A stretch of 64,000 bases of DNA, from contig OW121848.1 in the NCBI GenBank assembly GCA_933228895.1, positions 136,852,615 to 136,916,614 on the forward strand, given 5' to 3'. Source of the DNA: Platycnemis pennipes. Taxonomy: Eukaryota; Arthropoda; Insecta; Odonata; Platycnemididae. Shown piece after piece: positions 56,041 to 64,000 of the stretch (within the stretch, counting starts at the first letter, position 1; each line of letters opens with the position of its first letter). The notes under the pieces were generated by a model. It did not search any database. It worked only from the letters and a program-made list of their open reading frames with translations, and was not told where the DNA came from. The position numbers and the translations under genes are program-made.

Positions 56041-56630
56041 GAGAAAGTATTTGTGGACAGACCGGACTGATTGAAAAAAAACTCGATCCTAGACAAGAGT
56101 TTTGGAGAGAGATGGAACAGAAGATATCTGGGTTTCTTTAAGTCATACAAATCTTAACCCAAAACTCAAATGCATGAATTTGATGAAAAAATGCGTTTCA
56201 AATGGATTGGATCTGCTCCGCCTGACAGGAATTTAAACTTAAGTCCAGCTAGGGTACATTTTTATGGAGTACCCCTACCCAGATTTGCATTTCATTCATC
56301 TATTAACTCCTTCCAAATGCTATTTCTCTCTTCAATTTTACAGTCGTTGTTCCCATCTCTCTTCAATAAGGTATGATAATAGATTAAATTGATGATACCG
56401 TGAAGATAATTAAGTTAGTTTTTTCTATTAAGTAGCCTTTTTTCTATGCCATTGAAAAAACTATTAATTTTAACGCGTTGCAATGTATTGTATACCTACT
56501 TGCATGTTCCGCATGTAAGCAGAAATATTTTTACATGATTTATAAGGAATCTATCTTTCTGTATACTTGTTTGGGGCAGAAAGTTCATTGAATTTGAAGT
56601 GTTTGCTGTGCCACGGTAAATCAGTTTTAT
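56040..56630. other. AT-rich spacer, nothing recognised
   Basis: No feature apparent. Confidence 0.45.
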
Positions 56631-56750
56631 CAGTGAGTGTAATTACTAACAATATGATTGTTTACTACCCTATAATGCATTCCTATCATGTCTCCCTCTG
56701 CCACACCCTTGACTCTTGTATTGGCTTGCAGGACACAATGTATAGGTAGT
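56630..56750 (+). mobile_element. LINE family C 3'-end remnant
   Basis: CTCCCTCTGCCACACCCTTG, TATTGGCTTGCAGGACACAA, TGTATAGGTAGTGATG: a diverged terminal stem-loop and tail in plus orientation. Its tail runs directly into the left arm of the hairpin at 56750. Confidence 0.65.
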
Positions 56751-56846
56751 GATGAGGGTAAGGAAACAATGCATTCCTCAAAATATGGGAAATGTGAAAT
56801 ATGGGAAAATATTTTGTGGAAGTGCATTGTTTCCTTACCCTCATCA
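56750..56846. repeat. Perfect 24-bp inverted repeat
   Basis: Arms 56750-56773 and 56823-56846 are exact reverse complements around a 49-base spacer. The interior has a smaller direct repeat (AATATGGGAAA / AATATGGGAAA at 56780-56790 and 56798-56808). Confidence 0.92.
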
Positions 56847-57285
56847 TGAAGGAATTCCACGTAGTCAAGCCAGACACCGTTAACTTTATGTTTAGGTAGA
56901 TGCAATAACCCCCATATTCCGAATATACCCCTCGCATGTGAGTAAGCTACAATTTTCACCACGGCTAAGTTGCAACTCTTCTGTTTGAGTTTTTGGTACA
57001 TGTCAATCACTTCTTAAATTCCTTTTTCATGAACATTTGTGGCAAAATAAATTAAATTAAAAATTTTCCTGTCTAATTCGAGTGTACCACACGCCTTTGG
57101 GCATAGTTCTTAGTAAAGTATAACCTTGGTTGGTCGATTTTGAGGAGCAGCGGAGGCAATAGTCAAGGAGACATTATGTGATTGCATACCTCATATAGCA
57201 GGCAAAAATGGGATACAGAGAAGATTATAAGGTAAGGCGAGTATAGTGACGGTGAAAGAGAGGAGCTTTGGGTTTCTACAGCAAG
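56846..57285. other. AT-rich spacer, nothing recognised
   Basis: The minus frames 56630-57010 and 56686-56937 cover the hairpin and the LINE remnant and are not genes. Confidence 0.45.
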
Positions 57286-57455
57286 GCGGTCGTTCTAGAT
57301 AGGTCGGTGACATGCTCGCCAGGCAATCTGAAGGTCTTGGCTTCGAGCCTCATCCAGGGAAAGGATGTTCTGCTCCTCCTGGGGTTAAGATGTTAGGCTA
57401 GACGGAGCGATATATCCTAGGAGCCCCTAAAAACCCTATACCACTACTACTTGTA
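57285..57455 (+). mobile_element. tRNA-derived SINE, family 4-like
   Basis: GGCGGTCGTTCTAGATAGGT, GCTCGCCAGGCAATCTGAAG, box-B-like GTCTTGGCTTCGAGCCTCAT. The middle (CTCGCC.GGCAATCTGAAGGTC) parallels the head at 32325. The body (CTGCTCCTCCTGGGGTTAAG) ends with CACTACTACTTG. Confidence 0.55.
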
Positions 57456-58480
57456 CTGCAATCGATGAATAAAAATGGTAGCTTTGCTGTAAAATATGTC
57501 GGCGTAATTAAATAGGCCACGAATAACGTATATGTAATTACACATCCCAAAGTTATTATTATCATTTTTCGTCAAAAATCCTTGACAAGTAATTCAGTTT
57601 GTACAACCTCATTCATATTATTCACCCTCATATTTCAATGCATTTTGTTTAAGCATCGGTTCCCCCTAGCAATCAATTAAGTCCTATGTTGAAAGTAATT
57701 ATGCTCGGTGAAGCTACTATTCGCTCTGTTAAATGGAAAAATAATATACAATATTTTTGTTAAATTATCCTTTAAAACACAATGGATTTCGATCTCATAT
57801 CGCAAAATATCAAAATCATCTCTACGCTTTGTTATCAACAGGCTCAACAAATGTGCTTCCCATTGTATTATTTATTTGAATGCGAAAACATATTTGATTT
57901 CAAGTTTTATTTATTCCTCGATACTTATTAATAAAAAAACTCATTGCTCTAAAATTATTTAATAAAATATTGTTTAAATTTACACTCTGCCATTAAAGCG
58001 CTTTCTATTTTCATTCTCTATGCTTTATTAAAATGTATCGTATTCATGTGGTAATTCAAACAAGTAAATTACACAATGCCGATTAATTTGGCTGAGGCAT
58101 TTCCTGCTTAAAAATATTATTTATTAATAATGCACTCCCTGGTTTTCTGAAAGTGGCCAAATCTCAAAAATTGAAAGCGTGGCCAACACAATAGCGTATT
58201 CGCATTAGGTCCTTCACAGCTTCAGACTCTACCGCACGTATTTTTCAAATAAATATTTACTGAAATCCAAAAGGTAGTGGAGGAATACGACGTCGTGAAT
58301 AATATTGGTTTAATGCCATCGAAACGCAACTTGAGTGCACGAACAAATACGAATTCCTCGCCATTTCAGGCAGATCCTTGTGGGTGGTGGGGGCATAAAA
58401 ACGTCCAACGAAGCGAAGCAAAGCGTTTAACCTTCTTTGTCTATGGCTGAATAACACGGCGGCAAAGTCTCAGACAGCCA
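57455..58480. other. AT-rich spacer, nothing recognised
   Basis: Frame 57708-57962 (plus, 84 aa) is lysine/serine/isoleucine-rich by AT composition and has no domain. Confidence 0.45.
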
Positions 58481-59210
58481 TCACCGCAGCCAACCCATAA
58501 GCGTCTCCAGATACGGAAACCTAAGGGCGGAGAAGAGGGGGGAGAAGCTATTTGAGAGCCCAGGGGGAAGAAAGGGGGGGGGGGTGAGAAGAGAGGCATT
58601 CATGAATACGTAAAGGATTCTCCGGCCCATCTCACTCCGAACAATGAGTGGCAATGAGGCCGCAAGAAAGTGCGGTGGAGGGTATATAAGGGGAGATGGG
58701 GGGGAAGCGAAGAATAGGACGGAGATCCCTACATACATTTCGCCGAAGCTTTCTAAGATTCGAAGCGGTGAGCTCTCAGGGGAAGGGAGAGATCGGCTTC
58801 CTCCCCCGCCCGACCCGTACGCCATCGGAAGCCGGAATGGTAAATAACAATACGGAGGAGCCCTCCCACGCAGCCTCAGTGTAATGGAATGGGGAAAGGC
58901 ATTCGGGTAGACAGTCGGGAGAGTGCACCCACCCTTTGCTGGCGGTAAGGGGATGGGTATGATCCGTGGCCTTTAGTATTTTCGGGGAGCATGGGTGAAG
59001 GCGAGGCGGGGGAGGGAGCACATCTGAAGCCATCGAGGCCGATCGCCAAATATCCCCATCCACTCCCTTTCCTTCTTCATCCGGCCATTCGCCTCCCGAA
59101 AGCCCTCTCCTCTCTCGCGGCTTCACACAACGCGAAGCCGAGCGCAGGCACACATCTTTCCGATATTCCGCTCCAAAACACCGGGCTTTATGCTGACTGC
59201 TAGGCGTCTC
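58480..59210. other. GC/CpG-rich island, no gene assigned
   Basis: G+C-rich block with a G-run at 58575-58584. Overlapping frames on both strands (58481-58825 and 58776-59153 minus; 58644-58884 and 58991-59203 plus). No domain visible. GGGTATATAAGGGGA at 58680-58694 contains a TATA-like hexamer inside the island, which is compatible with a core promoter on the plus strand, but no transcript is recognised. Confidence 0.42.
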
Positions 59211-59665
59211 TCAGCGTTCATACTGGAAGCAATGACCGAAATCGTACAAGAAATTAAAACCACTCTAAAATAGTCTAGTCCTTGATTTTTGGGAGATTCA
59301 ACGGCTGAGGTTACCTCCAACTACCTAAACTGAGAACTTTGTCCTCGAACAAGCAAGTGCCTATACTAGGACGAGGATTAAACCCGCGGCCTCTGCGTTT
59401 GACCCTTTTCTTTCCATGGACGCTTATCAGGGACGGAAAGTTATGGCCAGAGAATCAAATGGGAATAAAATACGAAGTGAAGGAAACGTAGCCACTAAAA
59501 AATAAGCTAACCAGAAGTAATCCGATCATATGGGGAAGAATCAACATCGAAAAAATAATCACAGATGAAGATTGCGGATACATCTTCCATTACTTAAATG
59601 CCAAAGATACTAAACAAAATATAAAAATGGAGTACAGCATCAACAAATTATTTCGAGTGCCCCTT
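59210..59665. other. Spacer with a possible SINE piece at 59345-59410
   Basis: GGATTAAACCCGCGGCCTCT on the plus strand (about 59371-59390) is a box-B-like sequence in minus orientation (GGTTTAATCC). The rest of a tRNA head is not clear. Confidence 0.35.
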
Positions 59666-60502
59666 CGACAATCACTGCATCGAGCAAACTATCATTAAAT
59701 CCATAAAATCCATTAAATATCTTGGAATAAGACAGACACATGATCTTTCCTGGGGTAAACACATACGTGAAATAATGGATCAAGCTAATCGTAAACTGGG
59801 ATTCATCAAAAGAGTACTGGGTAAATGTGACGATCGTGGCGAACGTCACATACGAGAAATAGCTATTTTTCCCCTTGTTAGACCACATTTGAAATACGCT
59901 GCTAGTACATGGGATCCATACAAAATAGGCCAAATAATGAACTCGAACGTGTGCAGCGAAGATCAGCAAGATTTTTAAAGTAACGTACAATAACTATATT
60001 AGCGTAACCAGTCTACTTAATGAATTAAAATGGGAATCTTTGTCAGATCGTAGGTTGAAAATTTGATTTGTTTTCTTAAATATATTCCAAGAGAATATTT
60101 TCACTGATGGCTTTGAAAATATTTTTCGAAACCCAACCTGGTATGGTAGGAGGGACCATAACCACCAAATTAGAGAAATTAAATGCCGAACTGACGGAGT
60201 CAAAATGTTCTTTTTTTCTCGTGCAATCAGGGATATGAATGGCGGTAAATATATCCAATACGATTATATCAATAGATATAATAGGATTTGCATGCTGGTA
60301 TACTGACTTAAAACTAACCAACTAACAGCATGATATCGCATGCTTGCTTTCCTATTTATATCCTTTTTAAAGTATGAAGTTTAAACTAGCATATAATTAC
60401 TAATCCTTTTTTACGCATGATATGTAATGAATGTTTGATGTGAGTTCACCCCCTGCCACACACCTTTATGGTGCCTTGTAGGGTATTTATGTAGATGTAG
60501 AT
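59665..60502 (+). mobile_element. LINE family C, C-terminal coding region to 3' end
   Basis: The open remnant 59775-59978 reads MDQANRKLGFIKRVLGKCDD, RHIREIAIFPLVRPHLKYAA, STWDPYKIGQ; just upstream the same frame family gives SIKYLGIRQTHDLSWGKHIREI. These are the hallmark segments after the RT palm in CR1/Jockey-type LINEs (YLG, SW..HI..I, LVRP.LEYA...W.P). Downstream it continues with stops (SVTSLLNELKWESLSDRRLK), the 3' UTR, the stem-loop CCCCTGCCACACACC...GGGTAT and TGTAGATGTAGATC. It is the best guide to family C coding sequence in the window. Confidence 0.85.
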
Positions 60503-61860
60503 CATTGACAAAACATGATAATCCGTTAGTTATAATTTATCAATCCCAATATACAAATTACTACTTCCTCTACCCCGTTTCATATATGCAACACATTATG
60601 CAAAACGTAATTCACAAGTATCGACTGCAGACAAAATGATACAGAGATTCTTCCATAGCTCCGCTCTCTTTAGAGATTGACGCCTTAGAGGTAAAACGAA
60701 GGGAGAAATGACCAGAAGAGGCAGCGTGTAACAGAAAGAATACAGATTTTTTTCAAATGTTTTGTGTGTTACTGTAGCTCATCGCAGTCTTAAGCTCCAT
60801 ATCCCAGCCTGAAGAATTCAATTTTTCTCACAAGTCCACGGACACTTGATAAACCGCAGACAAGCTAGAACTGAGTGAAATTTTGCCACTTCACAATTAC
60901 TCCCAAGTTATCTCCCCCATGTTCCGCTCTAACCACAAGGAATATCTGCACAGTCTCTTAGTGCTGTTCCTCCCAATAATCTTCTTTTCCATTAATCATT
61001 CAAACGCATCCCATTAGCCGCCATTCCCTTGCCAACCACCTCCTTCGTGCTAAGGGGGAGGGTGCTCACTTAAGCGCCTCTGCGGGACTCTTAAGGCGAA
61101 CATCCGACATCTTATGTCCCGCTCCCCTTTCTCGCCACCTCAAGAAAACGCTTTCCCGCAAAAATTCACTTCTACCTCTACGACTTGTGTATTACGGACC
61201 TTCGATTCCAAATGGGGACGCGAGAGCTTTGCGACTGTTCTCCACACCTCAGTAGATGCCGGAGGATACCGCCAAAAACAGAAAAATTCATCGACGAAAT
61301 CATTCATAAAATTACTGAGTAGGAAAGTGAAACAGGTAATTAGGGTAAATTGGATACTGAAGACCGCTTTTTAAGGCAGGACTCTGGGAATACGAGAAAA
61401 AGAAAGAGAAGAAAATATATTTTGGATATAATGTAGTGGTAGAAAATATTCTGATCCGAAGAGAGAAATTACGTAAGAAAGGTGTAGTAAGGACAAAAAT
61501 AATAAGGAAACTTCATTGAAACCTGCTAGATATCTGATAAAATAATTACAGGGAATAGCACGTCAGACTAACAGCAAAACCTGAGACACATTTACCCGAG
61601 GCAGAATGAAAGACTGCACGAACCAGCAGAAGGCGAATGAGAAAGTTCTCATCCCGAGGAAAGGGTTGCAGAAAAACTCGTGAGAAATTTTCAATCCGCG
61701 AAAACAAAAAACTGGGAGATGAAAGTATTCACACATCTTCTCGGCGAGCAATCAGTTTTAAGCGGAGAAAGATTTAAATCTGGAACTGTCTAGGTCATGC
61801 GCATCCAACTTTCCTCGTAAAAAAATATCATTTTGGAAGATTATGAGGTGGGGAGCTAGG
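60502..61860. other. Spacer, no gene recognised; GC-richer 61000-61280
   Basis: No known element is seen. The patch 61000-61280 is moderately GC-rich with an 86-aa plus frame (61114-61374) that has no domain. Confidence 0.4.
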
Positions 61861-62490
61861 GAGGTTGGTGAGGGGAAAATATTCCTCCTCAAAGATACGG
61901 AAACGAACCCCGACTGCGGCATTCGTCCGGTTCAATCTTCATTCTCCTCTTTCCTCCACACCCGAATATTCTAGGGCAACCCATCCCAGTCGAAAGACTC
62001 TCCTCGCCCCCCCCTCTAACCGATATAACCGCACGCAACCCTGGCTCCAAATCCCTTCGCCACCCCCGCATTTCCCTCCTCCGCCAAGGTGAAAATCCTC
62101 CTCACGACTCCCACCTCCTCCCACGCCAACTCCGAGGAGGGGTGGAACGGAAGAAGAAAGACGGGAACGGGGGAGGGCGTGGGCGGGGAGGAAGGGGACT
62201 CAAAACCGCGGAAAAGGGTTCCTTCCCTCTTGTGGGGGTGAACAGGGAATGGAGCAGCACCTTCCGAGGGCGGTGCGCGCCAGGATTGGTGCTCTCGCGA
62301 GGTGCTGGGGAGGGAGTAGGAGGTGGTGGCGGCGCGGTAGGGAAAATGAAGCAGATTGCAGGAAATGGAGAGTGTGGTTTATGCGGAGACTGGGCGGAGA
62401 AGTGTGTCGGGGATTTGAAGGTAGTTCCCCAACGGTGCGCCAGAAAGGAGGAATGAAGAGGAAAGATGGCACAGTCGCCAAAGGATGAAC
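61860..62490. other. GC-rich island, no gene assigned
   Basis: Pyrimidine-rich then purine-rich GC block. Frames 62142-62456 and 62249-62488 (plus) and 62200-62541 (minus) overlap; composition explains their openness. The plus reading has four cysteines within a short span (GLCGDWAEKCVGDLKVVPQRC), but no zinc-finger spacing I recognise. Confidence 0.4.
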
Positions 62491-62589
62491 CGAATCAAGC
62501 ACGAAACAGCATATCCTGAATAACATACAAATAGTCTCCAATCACTAGCACCCATTTCAATAAACAACTCAAGACTAATAATTCGCTAC

Positions 62590-62650
62590 TGCTCTTCGAC
62601 CTGAAGACGCTAACTGGCATGTTAGCAAAACTTTTAAATCTTAAACAGTC
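62590..62650 (+). mobile_element. Hammerhead-like motif copy with 6-bp helix
   Basis: CTTCGACCTGAAGACGC (62595-62611) is identical to the start of the motif inside the 46604-46764 insertion. Here the helix is GCTAAC/GTTAGC (62609-62614 with 62621-62626) around TGGCAT, followed by AAAA instead of GAAA. The helix sequence differs from the other copies but still pairs fully. The changed G suggests loss of activity if it was a ribozyme. Confidence 0.45.
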
Positions 62651-62849
62651 AAAGAACACGGCTAACGCCCAGAAGAAGTGGATAAATATACGAAGTAACG
62701 CCGGAAAAAATGAGAACTAACAAAAATTAAATTAATAAGAATATCAAAATAATAATACAATAATGGTAAAATAAATAATAAATGAAAGAATAGAATAGTT
62801 CAGGAACACCCTACTTCCTTTTGAGAAAGATAGACAATAACGTCCGAAA

Positions 62850-63757
62850 TTAAGTGTTGCAAACCGTAGATTAGGATTCGTAAAAAGGGTTGTAGGCAAA
62901 TGTGATGAGAGAGTAGGAGAGAGAAGCTATTCTGCACTTGTCAGGCCGTACTTAGAATATGGCTATAGTAGGTATATGGGATCCCTGTGAGGAAGGTATG
63001 ATAAAGGAATAAGAGAGTGAGCAAAGGAGATCAGCTAGATTTTTTAAAGGGCGTTATGATAATTGTATTACTATTACGATTTTAAAGTGCCAGAATTAAA
63101 ACCGGCCGTGAAGGTTGACTTTTGGGCATTTAAATCCGGCCCTTCAAGGTTAATAAGAGAATTAGGATGGGAATTACTATCAGAAATCAGGTTAAAATTT
63201 AGGCTAAACCTTTTAAGTGAATTCAAAGCTGATGAAATATTGTTAAGAGTAGTCTGTAGTGCATGACGCATGTAAGAACAACCAATAATCCCTTTCTTAT
63301 TATATAGATACTAACCATCTAGCCGCATGTGACCCTATTATCTAGCATGCCTCCATGTGGTAGTCTTGTTACCCCTGACTCCAATTTCCCCACCCTCCTT
63401 AACGCCTGGTACGGCACCTTGTGAATTTTTTCTGTTACCCCTGAATGAAAAGGGACTTGAAAGGAATATTTTTTTCTTACATTGACATGGTGAAACAAAA
63501 AACGACGGAGGCCCTGAAAGGCATCGGAGAAGATGACTTCAAAAAATGTTTTTAAAACTGGAATAAAAGGTTGGCCATGTGAGTTCAGTCAAATAAAGAG
63601 TATTTTGAACGTGACTAATATTAGCATCACGAAAAACTAAATACAACGGATTAAAATGAGGTATTCCTGGTTCTTTTGTCTACCCTCTCGTATGCAGTGC
63701 ACATTTGGTGATTTTTCATCCACTGCCATATGAACTCAAGGTGGCTTGCAGAGTACT
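62850..63757 (+). mobile_element. LINE family C, C-terminal region to 3' end
   Basis: Plus strand with stops encodes the equivalents of RRLGFVKRVVGKCDERVGER, SALVRPYLEYG and RELGWELLSEIRLKFRLNLL (the last lies in the open remnant 63063-63266). The 3' UTR runs to CACTGCCATATGAACTCAAG, GTGGCTTGCAGAGTACTAC. The copy ends at about 63757, where a second family C copy starts in the opposite orientation. Confidence 0.75.
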
Positions 63758-64000
63758 ACATCTACATCCACACGATACCCTGCAAGCCACCGCGAGGGTG
63801 TGTGACAGGAAGTGAAGATCACCAAGCATGCACTACTGACATGCAACCAAGCAACTATAGGGTCTCATGCAACTTGATTGTTAGTATCTATAGTATTTAA
63901 GGGGTTAATACATGCATCATGCAATACAGACTACACTAAAATATTTCCCCTACCTATCCCTTTGCTATGCTGCCTATTCTGTTCTCTTATAGTGCGGGGG
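63758..64000 (-). mobile_element. LINE family C 3' end, continues past the window
   Basis: Minus orientation: tail ATCTACATCCACACGATACC, stem-loop, then 3' UTR as at 53236 and 55041 (GCAACTTGATTGTTAGTATC, TTAAGGGGTTAATACATGCA, TGCTATGCTGCCTATTCTGT). The copy extends beyond the right edge. Confidence 0.85.

Noticed and set aside
62200..62541. Cysteine-containing protein or zinc-finger exon
   Set aside because: Cysteine spacing fits no zinc-finger type and the other strand is equally open.

Overview
This window looks like intergenic DNA from a large, repeat-rich eukaryotic genome, most likely an arthropod (probably an insect; I cannot name the species). The reasons are the absence of bacterial gene organisation, AT-rich spacers broken by short GC/CpG-rich islands, and a mix of non-LTR retrotransposons (LINEs), tRNA-derived SINEs and cut-and-paste DNA transposons in all stages of decay. 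I recognise no host protein-coding gene. The only long intact reading frame is the 999-residue endonuclease/reverse transcriptase of a LINE at 3863-6862 on the minus strand. Nearly all other short open frames are chance or remnants of mobile elements.

Three LINE families account for most recognisable sequence. Family A (RTE/BovB-like, APE endonuclease plus RT) is the intact copy at about 3843-7219 and a decayed C-terminal piece at 52255-52690. Family B is a related but distinct family ending in an ATC/GAT-rich tail. It has a nearly full-length wreck at 23075-25790 and pieces at 1-1640, 2674-2895, 15165-15415, 31620-32310, 38185-38745, 46110-46995 and 54905-55330. Family C (CR1/Jockey-like C-terminal region) ends in a conserved 3' stem-loop and a GTAGAT-repeat tail. 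It occurs about seventeen times, mostly as short 3' ends, with longer copies at 27370-28345, 53236-54180, 59665-60502 and 62850-63757.

Other elements: a 1639-bp non-autonomous hAT-like element with a perfect 8-bp target duplication (42925-44563); a 1279-bp Tigger/pogo-like element with TA duplication (32900-34178); a minus-strand 5S rRNA-derived sequence near 48170-48252; about a dozen tRNA-like SINE copies in several families, including a dimeric one near 26360-26480; two minisatellites (18-bp period at 11307-11550; alternating 23/21-bp units at 51948-52134); two recent tandem duplications (14931-15232, 19843-19967); and several strong perfect hairpins.

The most unusual object is a 161-bp insertion (46604-46764) inside a family B LINE. 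It is bounded by a 10-bp target duplication, carries 26-bp perfect inverted arms, and its loop holds a CTGAAGA...GAAAC...GTC motif resembling a hammerhead ribozyme core. The same motif recurs at three other loci with a helix whose sequence differs but whose pairing is kept. GC-rich islands without recognisable coding content are spread across the window and could be regulatory DNA or unrecognised exons; the sequence alone does not settle that.
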